Origin: Plasmodiophora brassicae | Lineage: Eukaryota; Endomyxa: Phytomyxea; Phytomyxea; Plasmodiophorida | DNA length: 64,000 nucleotides | Assembly: GCA_036867785.1 (NCBI GenBank) | Contig: CP145410.1 | Location: forward strand, 1,674,001 to 1,738,000 | Direction of reading: 5' to 3' | Shown here: in pieces, positions 19,394 to 31,859 of the stretch | Position numbering within the stretch: the stretch's first letter is position 1 | How the letters are laid out: every line of letters starts with the position of its first letter | Position numbers and translations under genes: made by a program | Notes under the pieces: model-generated | Seen by the model: the letters and a program-made list of their open reading frames with translations, nothing else | Databases searched by the model: none | What the model was told of the DNA's origin: nothing

Positions 19394-22300
19394 TTACGCC
19401 GAGTTGGTCGACTTCACGAACGTGCGGGACGTGGGCCTGTTGGCGAACTTCTCCAACGCCAGCGCGGTGGCGCTGTCGACGCCGGCTTTGATGGCGTCGA
19501 GGCCCGAGCGACCTTTGTGGAGCTGAAGCAGGTGCGCTAACGCCGACTGCGCCGCCAGTGACACGGACGTGTTGCCGTCGCCGACCATGCCGACGAGGAC
19601 CTGAGCGCACGGGATCGCTGCGGAACGCGACTCGGAACGGCGTGCAACCTGCTCGACGCGGAACGCGAACTCGCGACGAACGTCGGCGTCGTGGTCGCGC
19701 GACAGGTCGATCATCGCCGACATGAGCATTGCGGAAGCGGGGACCTGCGATGCGACGAGCCCAGAGGCACAGTGCAGAGCGGCGCAGCGAACGGCCGCGT
19801 CCGAGTCCCGAAGTCGTTCCCGCGCGAGCTGTGTGGCGTCCTCGTTGTCGACCGATGCGCCCGACGCGATCATGAACGCAGCAGCGAGCGTCGCACCGTG
19901 CCTCCATTCCCAGCTCGCCGACAGGTCCGCCTGCGAGCACGCGTCGAACAGCGCATGGACGTGACCGTCCGGGACGATCACAGACAGAGCGCCACACGCG
20001 CGGGCGGCGACTTCCCGCGTTTCCTCATGATCCGCTTTCAACAGGTCCCGCAGCGAAACTTCGATAGGCGAGTACAGGTCAGCGCCGATGGATTTGCCAA
20101 CGGAGTCTAGCAGGCCCAGGAGCGCCTTGGCAAGAGTGCACGTCATCGACGCGGACGTCTCCGTTGACATCTGCCCGAGAAGCTCGTTGACAAGCGCGTC
20201 GACCTTGTTCGGGGCCAATGTCATCAACGAGGCCAGAGCGGCACCGGCGCTGTCGCGAACAGAAACGTCGGGGTCGCGCAGGTTCTTGACGAACGTGGCC
20301 TGAAGCTGGGGCACGAACGGCTTCATGGACGGCCCCGACTTCTTCAGCAGTAGACCGAGCGTCGTGAGGATGGCGGCCTTTACACCTGCAGGGAACCGAT
20401 CACCAACGATGCGGATCAGCGGGCCCGTGATCTTGATGACAAACGGACGCAGCGCCTCGGGCGTTGTGACCGAGACCAGGTCGCCTATGGTCGTGGCTGC
20501 CAGTTGACGCTGGGGAGCGAGGCCGTTCAGCAACCCGAACTGGCAGACGTTCAACAAAGGCGACAGGCCGTTCGCTACGCAAAGGCCAGGGACGGTGACG
20601 ACATCGGTCCGTGACTTGCGACCGCATTCACGACCAAGGCGCATGACCGTGTTGCGGATGAACGCGAGGTGTACCACCAGGTCCTCCTTAGCCGAAGCGA
20701 CCACCACAGAGGAAAGCGCCGACGTTGACGAAGACAACAACTCAGGATCGGTGCTGGAGAAGAGCGACAGCAGCGCGCCAAGCACCGATTCCAGTTCAGC
20801 GCTGTAATCGGCACTCGTACCCGAGGCATACGCCCCAAGAAGGGTTGCCGCTGTCAGCTTCCGCGCTTGAGAGCCGGACGATGTTTGTTTCCGCGTGTCA
20901 TCAATGACACCGCACAGCGATTGCACAAGTGAGTGCGTCGCGTCCGGATGAACGGCGAGAACGAACGTCGTTGCCGATGACATAAGCGTTTCGCGATCGC
21001 CTTCCGACCCGCTGTTTGACACGCCGTTGACGAACCAGGGAAGAATGCTAGCGATGTGCATGTCGATGCCAGGGCCGTATACGTCAGCCAATGACGCCAG
21101 GGCGCGCGCCGGGAACGGTGCAATGGGTTGCCCAACGAGAGCCGGGATCAGATGCTGCATGACAGGACCACTGCGAACAAGCAAGATCTGTGGCAGTGAA
21201 CATCATAAGATGACAGTTGGGGCTAAACCATCGCTGACAGTGCCTACCTGACGAAGGCCTGCAAGGACGCGCTGCGTCTCTACAGTGGAGGAACTTGCAT
21301 CCAGCAACTGCTGAACGAGTGGAGGGACGACGTCAGCAACGGCACGAGGGCCAATGTTGCGGAACAGCGTTTCAAAGGAGCGTGCCGCCGCTGACCGAAC
21401 CGTGTCGTTTTCATCGCATAGCGCAGAACGAATCGAGGGGACCAAATCGGCCATGAACCCAGTGATGTGGTCCTTGTTGGCGTTCAACATCACCTCTGAC
21501 ATACCCTGGCAGACACCTTGCCGAACGGACGCTTGCTTCGAGCGCAGGCCCTCCTGGAAGATGGGAATAATAACGGGGAGGACAATGTCGCCGCTTCGCT
21601 GAACCATAGCGCCAAGAGACCGTCCAGCGGATGCTCGACGTTCGGCATCATTGTCGGCAAGAGACGCAATTACATATTCCATGAGAACGGGCATGATTTC
21701 GCCCAACATCCGGTTCGAGTTCGAAACCATCGACTTCCAGACGAGCCATGCAGTCTGCTGGACGTTGTGGACAGAATCGGCCTGAACGATGAACAAGTTG
21801 GCGAAGATGCGGTCGCGCTGGTCGCGTCCAAGGGCGGACACGACCTTGGCCTCGTACTCGGGCTTGCGCTGATCGTCGATGTCGAATTCGATGTGGTCAT
21901 CCGCAACAATCGATACTTCGACGCCGGCAACGCGAGCAAGAACGTCACCGAGAAGAACACAGGAAAGCTCACGAACACGCCATGATTGAGACCGGAGGCC
22001 AGCCTGGAATATCTGAAGCAGGACCGAATAATGGCCAGGACCGTACAGCGTCACAATGGCTTTGCCAGCAGACAGAGCCATGGATCGAACGGACTCCTTT
22101 TCATCAGCAAGCCCGCACATAATACAGGGCATAATTTCGTCCAGGTTTGTCGCCAGCCCTTCGCCCATCGCATTGGGCAGATACACCCAGACTTCGAAGA
22201 ACGCTTCTCGAACGGTTGCCTCTGAATCTCGTGCAGCCTCGAGCATCCTCGGAAGATGGTCCCTAAGAGAGGCGAGTCCACGAGCAGTCAATACTTCAGC

Positions 22301-25300
22301 TAACCCCTACGAAATGGGATCAGGCGAAGCCATTAGTAACGTCAAAACAGACGCGAACCTGTGCACCACCGTTGCGCTCGACACTCGAACTATTTGATCG
22401 GAGGAGTTCAAACAGCCAATCTGCAATTGGCATTCGTTAGACAGTGAGGTCAGAACGGTTGTCGGGTTCCTACCGATAAGGTTAGGGAAGTGCCCCTCGC
22501 CAACGCCACGGAATAGAAGTCCAAGAGCGCGGGCACCAGCAGAGCGAACATCGGGAATAGGATCAACAAGGACGCGTTGGAGGTCTTCAAGCAGCACTTG
22601 AGTGTATGGTAAAGCCGCCGATATGTCGCGAAGAAATTCGCACATCGTGCCGGCAATCAACGCGGCCATCCGCTTGACGGTTGGAGAGCGATCTCGCAGA
22701 CCTCGGTTGAGAATCGGCACGATTAGAGCGAGAGACGGAGCGTCAACCGAATTGACAAAGGAGGTGTCCATCAGCTTCTGCAGTGCGTCGCGCGTATATA
22801 CAGATGGGTCAGTTAGAGCTTGCAGCAGCTGCGGTACCAGTTCTTGGATTTCAGGATTACGAATCTACATCTAGGTTAACGAAGGGTGACATCATAACAC
22901 CCGATGGACGTACAACTGCGCCGATGTCACGCAGCGCCGATTTCGCCGCTTCTTGGACTTTCGGATGCGGATCAGCCAACACTGACATCAGGCGCGGGAC
23001 GACCGTGGGGAGGAAAGCGCAGAGCTGCCTGGGTGCACAGAACGCCATCGCGCCCAGCATTCCAATAGATTCTAGTTTTGTCCTCCAGTGAATGTCGTCA
23101 AGAGCCTAAGTTGACGTTATCGATCTAGCCCAAATCAGCAGCAACGAAACGCGTCACCTTCAAGATCAGAGGCAGTATCATTTTAACACCAAACGCCGTA
23201 ATATTCGACATAATAGCTCGTGTAGCCTGTTTCGACGGTTGGTGTGGGTTGTGGAAAGCGAATAATAACGGAAGTCGTTACCTCCTGTGTTGCAATGCGA
23301 ACTTCTGAGACGGAATCCCCAAAGCACAGCAACAGGTCGGGTATCAGTTGCGCAAGGTATGGCTCGAAAAGCTTCCCAAGGGCTTCAAACAGGGCCTCGT
23401 ACGCAAACAAGGCACCTTGACGAGCGTGACCACGCTTCTCTTTGATCATTGCGTTCAGTGACGACAAAATTGAGTATCTATAAGACAGCACTCATGTGAG
23501 TACATACGCAAGATGTGAGAACATCCAGATTTGTGGAAACGAACTTTTTCACGCTGGCGATCTTCATGCCCTTGACAACCCCGGCAAGCCCAAGCGCGGC
23601 ACCTTTGCGATCACCGTAGGTTTCGCCATGGGAGAGACGGTCAAGAAGAAGGTTGACGGTATCTTGTCTCTGGGACTCACGTTTCAACATCGCCGAAAGC
23701 GGCGCCAGGCATTGGGCGACAGCCATCTGCACAGAGTACGACCTGCAGAAACCGGTTCAAAGACCAGGCAAACACTAGGTCACTGGCAAATCCATACGGT
23801 GTACGAAGCGCTTCGAGCAAGCGTTCAAAGACGGATAGTATTTGATCATCGTCGGTGTCGGGATTTAAATACTGAGCGATTCGACCGAGCAATACGATCG
23901 ATCCTTCACGAACTGCAGAAAACAGATAAGTCAAACTGCACTGCAAGTGGCTAGTACGAGCTGTTACCAAGGTCACTGTCTCGCTTGAGACCTGTGTCCA
24001 GGATCTCCTGTAGTTCACTGACGGTCGTTGCGCCACATTCACTTTCGACCGCAGCCAGGCCAGCTTTGAGACATCTATCCCAGACGGGACGTTTCGAATC
24101 CGACAAACCCTCTTCGACCATAAATCTGACGACATCCACTGTCTGGGATGGCGTAAAAACAGACGCCGCTGCACCAAGGGCTTGATATACAGCAGCGCGG
24201 GTCGCCGATCGATCAATTTCGCGAGGTTCGAGGTCAAACTGTGATTGGACCCATTGGTCAGGGTTGTCTCGAATAGTGTCGATCAGCGCCCTGAGATGCA
24301 TGTCACGATCGTTTGAGGGACATAATGTCAGGGCATGCCCGACTGCAACACCAGCGCATTCGCGGACCCATTCGACGGGATGTGACATTAGAGGGGACAG
24401 CTCCTGGACGACTTCAGGATCAAACGCAAACTCAAACTGAGACCATAAGCGCTGAGCATCATGCTGGAGTTTGACGTCGGCCCGATTCTCCTCGTCCGTC
24501 GCAAACGGGTTCCGCGTCAGCATGAAGAGAAGGGATGTCGTAGTTAATGATTGCGGAGACTCCAACAGCGACGACCGACCAAGGGCATCGAGGGCGATTT
24601 GGCGCGCGTATGATGATTTCGAAAGAATGCCGAGATCGCCCAGCAATGGTTGTAGGTGTTTCGAACGAGATAACCGGCCGCTAATTCCATGGACAACAAG
24701 GGGAGCCGAATAATCAGCCGAGTGAGCACCGTTAACAAGTTGCAAGACCAGGTTCAGAATCCGGTCAACCGGGATGTTGTCTTGGTGGGCGTGCCGAGAT
24801 AGTATTGATATGCACGGTTTCGAGGGAGGCGATGACAGGAGCATGGCTTCCAGAAGTGGCATAATGAAACGGATTGTCGCGCCATCGAAGAGGTCTGGCG
24901 AAGAAGAAAGCGCCAGCACCGCATCGTCAACGGTCTTGCGCAAAGGAGAGGTCGGAAGGGCGACATCAGGTCCGACTTCTGCCGCAGCGGCGACAGCAAA
25001 CGCAATCAAGTCTGACGACTTGCGCAAACGAGGATCCAGGCCTCCGTTGGCACCCAAGGCTGACAGCGTTTGGCGGACAGAGACAGCAAGTGGCGAGAAG
25101 CGAGCCAACGCCCAAACACCTTCGAGCAGAGCGGAGTGCTGTTCCGACAATACTCGATGGGAAACGAGTTGCGGCAGTTCCATACGCGTGCACAGCAACC
25201 GCAGGCCCTGAAGAACGCGAATATAGGGCTGCAGGACGGACCGCAATCGAGCTCTGATGCCATCCTGCCGCTCAATTTCAGCTGCAAGGTTGCGTTCCGC

Positions 25301-27653
25301 GTTGTCAGATCCCTGAACCCAGCAAGTTAACCAAGACATCCAGTGAATGATGTGTGTATACCGCACGCACCTCCGTTTCCGCCCGACGTCGCTCTTCAAT
25401 TTCGGCTTGAACTTTGGCGGCCCATTCCTCATCCGTTAGAGACTTTTTCTGCGACGTTCTCGGTTTTGGCTTTGAGCTGCCGTCGGTGGCGTCATCGACT
25501 CGAGCGACCTACGAAAACGTAAGTGAGCGGAGTGGACCTTGAGTCCAAACGGGAACCTACACGTCCGTCGGGGACAGAATATATGACGAGATCGGTGGGC
25601 GTAATGCTCGAAATTTCCCCCGACCCTATAACGGACGACATTCTCTGCAGGATCGCACCAATCGCACCACATCCCGTTGATGCCAGTGTCGCAACGCTCT
25701 CGGTCGTCGCAACTGCACCTTCAAACGCATTGTCATCAGCGCTTAATAGGCACCGGGGCGACACCATGAGTTCGGAAAGATTGTCGGCGTACTGGTTGAA
25801 AATATCGGTAAACGAGATTGCTGGTGACAGAACGCGACGAATATATGTCCACAGGGTCGACCTTCGTTGTGATCGGTTCGAGGCAATTAGCAATGGGTGA
25901 TGTGCGAGGAGGGCGATGCGAAGAACCAGATCGCGCGATAGAGAAGGGTCGGCAGTCCCTTGCACAGCTCGGCGAAGAGCCGCAGACAGGGCAAACGGGG
26001 ACAGCATATGCAAAGGAATCGGCGCTTCGCGCTCATCATGATACAGCATGTCAAACATCGCGTCGATGAAATGGGGTTTCGCCCACGATGCATCTTGTAC
26101 CGCTGAAAACGCAGCCGAAGAGACGGAGCGCATATCTCGAACAGCCATTAGGCAAACGGAAGCGGGGAACAGGGCAGGGAATTTCTGAGCTGCGTCGGGG
26201 CCACGGCCAAGTATTCGTGAAACGATACTGCAAAGAATGACGCCATCGCGTTCCGATTGCCCTTGGATTGACGAAGGCGCCCACGCGAAAGACGTGTCAG
26301 GAGGCGCAATGTCGAGGTGAACAAGGACAGCGAGAGCGGCAAGACCGGGAGACCGCAAGTGAGACTTGGAGCACGCGTCACCAACGAGTTTTAGCAAGCA
26401 TGATCTTAAGACCGCAGAGCCGCACTTTCCAGGATGCCATTGGGCCACCGATGATAACACGACAAGGTACCCGGTGACGATCTCGGGCTTGCTTTCAACT
26501 TGCTTTAGGAATGAAGACTCAGTCCACGATGCAATCGCGTCCGCATTGTCCACGAGGGAAACAAAGCAGGCCAGAGTGTCAAGTACTTCCAGGCGTCCAT
26601 CTTCGTTCGTTTCACGTTTCGCTTGCTCGAAGAGAATGTTTGCAATTGCAGGTGCAGCGTTCCTGGCATGCGGCGAGGTGTACAATGTCTTGAGCGATAC
26701 GGCGAGTGCGATGCGCTCATGCACGCTGGAGACGGCGCCGTCGCGAGCACCACTGAGGTGCGCGTCAATCTCTTTCGCGATGTCAATGAGGACAGAAGGT
26801 GATCGGGCGCGCTGCGCAAACAGAGCGATAGTCCTGCTGCAGACGTCATGGCGATCTTGAATTCGAAGACCAGCGCATAACGGCCGGAGCAACAGTGCTA
26901 GGTAGCTGTCAATGTCGATCGTCATGCCCGACAAGAGCGCAGACGCAATATGCAGGGTCGGGCCCTGTGATCGTTTCAGCCAGCGATCCAGTACAGGTAC
27001 GACCGCCTCCGTCATGTCGGATGGCGTCAGCGCAGCGAACAACGGAGCAAACCCATCTGCATAAATCGTTGCAGGCGGCTTCGTCTTTGCGCCAACGACG
27101 TCGTTCAGGTAGATCTGAAGAACAGCGGCCTTGTGCTCTGGGAGGAACGGTGCGAACCGTAACAACGCACACAACGCCACAAACGACGCCTGCTGCTCTT
27201 TCAAAACGAGGTCTGCGTACAGTGGCATCCAGGAGCGGTTTTCTGGTGCCATGTCAGAGGATTCTGAATCTGGTAGTTGAAATGCGAAAGCGCTTACTCG
27301 TGAGAAGCTGTGCGACCGTATGCGAACACGACCGGATGAATTTCGGATGCGTTAGTCGATTGAGGACATCAACGTGCGCAGCGACGAGCTTCTTGGCCAC
27401 GCCACTGTCCACCCAGTGGGTCGTCGCCCCATGCCAGAGCAGGGCGAACAGGAACCGCGCGATCCCCGACGTGATCGAATCGGGGCACCGCTTGTGCTCG
27501 GCGGCAAACCGCGTGATGGCGGCGACGGCTTCCGTCGCCGCCGACGCGTCCAGCACAGCGATCACGGCCCGCGCCCGCGCGTCCACAATGGCACGACCCG
27601 ACGCCAGCAGGCGCGTGTCCAGCGCCGCCGCCAGCTCGACCGGTATCGACGCC
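19394..27653 (-). CDS. GCN1: eIF2-alpha kinase activator GCN1 (HEAT-repeat giant)
   Basis: A ribosome-bound HEAT-repeat scaffold that activates the kinase GCN2 on stalled or collided ribosomes and so triggers the integrated stress response. The gene spans 8.3 kb with at least eight exons and should encode roughly 2500 aa. Main coding blocks: 27653 to ~27270 (N-terminus MASIPVELAAALD), 27252-25492, 25432-23951, ~23732-23490, ~23490-23190, ~23070-22870, 22780-22307 and 22306-21260, then 21184-19394. The eEF3-like central region is clear: DAPSLALIVPILNRGLRDRS, VDPIPDVRSAGARALG, and LRPFVIKITGPLIRIVGDRF. Introns at 22421-22473 (53 nt) and 22307-22358 (52 nt) restore the conserved SSVERNGGAQGLAEVL. 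Exact junctions near 27260 and 25440 are unresolved. Confidence 0.93.
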
Positions 27654-27972
27654 ATGCCCCGCGCGTCGCTTCCCCAGACGGGCCCGGATTGAATTCTAAT
27701 GCAGTCTACCCGACTCCGGAACAGATCGCGGACAAATGTGCAGACAGTGCAGCGCACCTGACGGCAGCTCCCCACCTGCAGCTTCGCACTGCAGGTGACG
27801 AAGTCTTTCAGTGCCCGGGTCCCCTGGTCCAACGCTGCGCTCGTAGCCAACCTCCGCGCTGACGCACGTGCCACGTCCTGGCTCAACTGTGAGGGCGTGC
27901 GCGTGCCTGAAGGGCACAGGCGCAAGTCCCTGCCTTGATGGGAGGTTGGTTCATTATCGAAAGCGTGGCATA

Positions 27973-28640
27973 ATGCTGAGCGCGGTGCACGTTTCCGTCG
28001 TAGTTAGCGTCTTCGTGTCGCAGGCGTGGTCGGATGGCCTGTATGCGAAGCTCACGAGTGGGCCCCCTCGCGCCGACGGCCGCTGTGGGCCGTTCTTTGG
28101 TACGGTGCCGATGTCGTTCGAGACGCTGGCTGACGAGACGACGAAGGGAACGCGGGCTGCTGGCCGTCGAATCACTGCTCCGACTACGGCTGGTGCCTGC
28201 TGATTGCTAAGAACCCGGGTGCCGCGAACTGGACGGGACCGTTCCACTGGGCGGAAGGGCCGTTGTGCAGCGACAGCACCCAGTGTGAGGCGGCGGCGCC
28301 CAGCGGCATCCCGCCCACATCCATGTGCTGCGACCTGCGACACGCCCACTTCCACGACCATTACTGCGCCTACATGTACAGCAACGAGAACGGATGTGTC
28401 GATGGAGGACCCAACTACAATGACGGACCTGTCGCGACAGGCCCAGGCGGCCAAACGAACGACCTACCGGCATCGGCATCTCTGCCTGGCTCGCCACCGT
28501 CGGGGCAATCTGCAACCGGTTCGTCACACGGGGCGCCCAGTCCAACACCCTCTCCGTCGTCGCACGCCATCCCCAAACCGACAACGGTACCCTTTGCCGC
28601 CGTCATCATCCCCTTTGTTGCAGGCCTCGCGTTCCTGTAG
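27973..28640 (+). CDS. Secreted chitin-binding, GPI-type surface protein
   Basis: Two exons, 27973-28099 and 28147-28640 (47-nt intron), give 206 aa. Residues 1-18 are a signal peptide (LSAVHVSVVVSVFVSQAWS). The intron falls within a hevein-like type 1 chitin-binding domain: RCGPFFGNAGCCWPSN followed by HCSDYGWC. Further paired cysteines follow (PLCSDSTQC, SMCCDLRHAHFHDHYC). The C-terminal third is Ser/Pro/Gly-rich and ends in a hydrophobic stretch (VPFAAVIIPFVAGLAFL), the layout of a GPI-anchor signal. It probably coats a chitin-containing wall, such as that of resting spores, or masks chitin; which of these is inference. An AATAAA lies just after the stop (28644). Confidence 0.85.
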
Positions 28641-28758
28641 ACTGAATAAATGCTGGGCTCCTGTGTCAGTACACGCCAGACGCGCCTGCTACTGTCGGCG
28701 ATCGGCTCGTCCCCCACTTGTTGCGGTGTGCAGTCCCGCAACGCGATCGACACTGGTG

Positions 28759-29757
28759 ATGTCGCGTGCGGTGGAGAACATGGCGCGGGAGCTGGAGGGC
28801 GTTCGGCGACGCGCCAATGACGGTACGGTAGCGCCGCTGGCGGGGCGATACGTCGACGTCTGATGTGGGAGGCGCTGCCGTCAGTGGCTCGGGAAATCGA
28901 GCTGCTCGTGGTGCAGCGGGCGAAGCTGGCTCACCCGGATGACATGACAATGCCGGTGGCCCCGAGCTCGTCGGGTCTGTGCAGTCGGTTCCCTGCGAGT
29001 GCCGCGTCCTAATTTACACACACAATGTGGCAGCTATCGAGGCCAAGCGCCTTCGCGAACAAATCCGACGTGTGCAAGAAGAGACTCGAGGGGTTCGTGA
29101 CCGTCAGCGAACGATCGAGCACGGAATGTTTGCCGTCTTTGGACAGCAGAATGACTCATAGGGGCTTACAGGGAACGATTCGAGACTCATTCGGCGATCA
29201 TATCTGCCTATGTTCAACACGTCCGCGATCAAATGCTGGCCGAAATGAAGGCTGACGGTATTCGTGAGAAACGGGACAGCCTGGAACGTAATGCATGCGC
29301 CTGAATCTCATACGCTTCTCCTGACTTCCGAGTCGCAGGCTGTCTGATCCAGGCGCGCGCCGAGCTGGCTGAGATTCGTTCGAGACAGGCTGATCTGCAT
29401 CGGCAAGCTGAGGAGAAACAGGCCCAGGAACGAGAGCGTGAGCAAGTTTCCCGGTCGGTTCGTGAACTCATCCAGTCAGCACACGACTGGAAGCAACAGC
29501 GTAATCGTCTCAAGATCGCAACCAACCAGCGGAACGCCCTCGCCAAGCGGGTTCTGGCAGTAACGAAGAACCAACCAGATACAGATGTACCAACGGAAAC
29601 TGAGAAACCAAAGAGCCAGCACAGGGCAGTCGGAAAGAGGAAGACGCCGACAGGGTATTGTACGAGTTCATCCGCTGTGCGTCAACAGCGCCCTTGCAAG
29701 CAGCCATCGAACCCCCTTCCTGCTCCATGCGGCGAATCGGCAATGTTCTTTGACTAG
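28759..29757 (+). CDS. Coiled-coil protein of unknown function, 253 aa
   Basis: Five exons assembled by phase: 28759-28822, 28885-28974, 29034-29096, 29162-29287 and 29339-29757, summing to 762 nt. Introns are 51-65 nt. The protein is almost continuously charged and helical, with heptad-like runs MARELEGVRRRAN, IEAKRLREQIRRVQEETRG, AEMKADGIREKRDSLERCL and RQADLHRQAEEKQAQERERE, then a basic tail. I do not recognise the family. Convergent with SWC4 60 bp downstream. Confidence 0.75.
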
Positions 29758-29817
29758 CGTACACGAAGCAAACGGATCAGATTACTAAACATACGAGTTT
29801 GTACCAGATAGTGCCTG

Positions 29818-31589
29818 TTATGACGCGCCCGGTGGAGGCTGCGAAGCGCTACCACTGACGACGGCGGGTACAGCAACGGCTTGCGCGGGATCAGGGTTAG
29901 GAACCTGTTCCACAGGAACCGTCTGGATCAAACCAGTGTCGGCCGTTTCCCGTTTCACAACCGGTAACTGAGAAGCCAGACTTGACGCCTTGGCCTTGGG
30001 AATGGAAGGTCTCGACGAGCCTGGTGGTTTTGAACTTGAAGGAGGACGGGATGATGACCCAGACCCGCTGACGGATGGTCGGGAGCCAGAGGGCGGTGGG
30101 TTCTTTGGTTTCGCCGGCGCCTGACGCTGAGCGGCTTCCAGGTCTGCCCGAAGTTGGCTCGTCTCGGCGTCTTTACGCGCAACGTATCGCTGGAGATTGA
30201 ACAACGTCAGGTAATCGACCCGAAGGCGGTCGTACATATCGCCTGCGACAAGCAATCATTAACGCCACACGTGGAGGTAGAGGCGACGAGACTTACAAAC
30301 AAGACCGGTGGGGGTCGTGAACGTGTTCGGCTGCAGACCGATATCTTCAAGTTCCTGCTCGAGCTGCTTCTGTAGACGAACGTTCACGATGGTCGGCACC
30401 GTGGGCGGTTGTGCGGACCGCAGGTAGACGCCAGAGTGCGGCGGCTTGAACGCATTCACGATGACGATGTGGTCAGGCAGGCCAGAAAACGGGTTCTCCT
30501 TTTGTTCCTCTTCGGTAGGCGGCTAGGAGCACGGTCAGAAGTTGCCCTACGCAAGTGGAGACAAACGACGGACGCGAGTGCTGCGACGCTTGACGACTCC
30601 ATCGACGACAGCGTTGGACATCTTGTCAATTGCCTTCTGTACCTTGACAACACGACGTGCCTCACTGTTCTCGCGTTTCCGCTTCCGGATCGTCTGTTCA
30701 ATGGTGCGGTGTTCAAGAACCAGGCGCGCCACTTCCCTTTCGCCCTCCAGCGTCCTCTTGAACAGCAACTCCAGTTGAGCTGGACGAACCTACATCAGCC
30801 AGTGAAGTGCATACTGGGGACAACGTCACAAACCTTTGCGGTTCAGTTCATACGCCACATCAAAGTCCTCAACGGCGGACGGGTTTTCAGTACCCGGCGC
30901 ACTTCGAGCTTTGGCGAGTCCAGACTGGATTTCATAGAACCCTGGGAGGATGGTAAGCACTGTGACAGCGTACGCCATCACAGGGCGCCGTTACGAAATT
31001 TGATCTGCTCCAGCGTCTTTGAATGCTGGGGCGGGAAACGGTCTTTGACAATAATGAAGCGGCGGTCGAACTTTTCGGTCAGGTCGAGCAACAGGTCCGT
31101 TTCTTCTCTCGTCCACTCATCCGTCGCAAACAGCCGCGTGTACTCGTCGTCTGTATACCTGCACGCTGATGAGAAACGCCCACAGGAACAATCGTATGGC
31201 AATTCGGACCTTTCAACGACGAATTTGCCTTCGACTCGGGCGAACCCCACCCCTGGAGAACGTAAGGGTGTCCAATGCTTGATTCCGTTGGGTCCATCTA
31301 GTTTCCATCGTTTCGTAGGCATCATGTCTCTTCTAAATGGATATCGAGGAGCAATTGCGACTGCCAATCGCCATGTCATGTGCGAACACTGCAAATATAT
31401 CGATAACGACGGCTTACCAGCAGGGAACGTTGCCATTGGGCGCCGTGGCGCCCCCGATGACGAATTCATGCGCGACCTCTTTCGATTCTTCTTCCCCTTC
31501 GACGCTGCGGCATCGCCCTCGACGGGCGGTGGCGACGCCTCCCGTGCTGCATCGACAGGCGCCGCCACGTCCACCACGGACTCCGCCAT
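29818..31589 (-). CDS. SWC4: SWC4 / DMAP1 chromatin subunit
   Basis: Shared subunit of the SWR1 remodeller (H2A.Z deposition) and the NuA4/TIP60 acetyltransferase, carrying a SANT-like DNA-binding domain. Several exons on the minus strand from ATG 31589. The N-terminus is acidic then basic. The SANT region reads YTDDEYTRLFATDEWTREET then DLLLDLTEKFDRRFIIVKDR, the family hallmark. After an intron come the LELLFKRTLEGEREVARLV and EARRVVKVQKAIDKM coiled coil, then VRLQKQLEQELEDIGLQP and the DRLRVDYLTLFNLQRYV motif, and a Ser/Pro-rich tail. A 57-nt intron at ~31385-31441 is clear; other junctions (~31150-31260, ~30780-30840, ~30240-30300) are approximate. Confidence 0.9.
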
Positions 31590-31859
31590 GACTATGTCGT
31601 TGTGTCGGGCCGGCCGCACTCGGCCGTGCAGCCGGCCCGACCCGCCCCCCATCGTACAATACTATTTTTATTCTGGGCACCCCCGGCATGGCCCGCATGC
31701 AGTCCAGTATACAGCGCGATGACAGTGCCGGGGAGAGTGCAGCTCGGAACTTGCGGGCAGCGGCGTCTCCACGACGGATGACTGCAGCCCCGGAGTATAT
31801 TTCCCCGTCGGGAAGTTGCGCCACTGCGGCGTGCAGCGACGGAAGGGCAGTTGGCGGCC
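31590..31859. repeat. Divergent promoter holding decayed copies of a 138-bp repeat
   Basis: The 5' coding part of the zinc-knuckle gene contains a 138-bp repeat (CTGCGGCGT at 31824 and again at 31962). The bases just before the ATG, from about 31722, align poorly but visibly with the same unit, including a LGT-type codon run that soon hits a stop. The spacer between SWC4 and the zinc-knuckle gene thus contains an extra, decayed copy. Confidence 0.55.
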
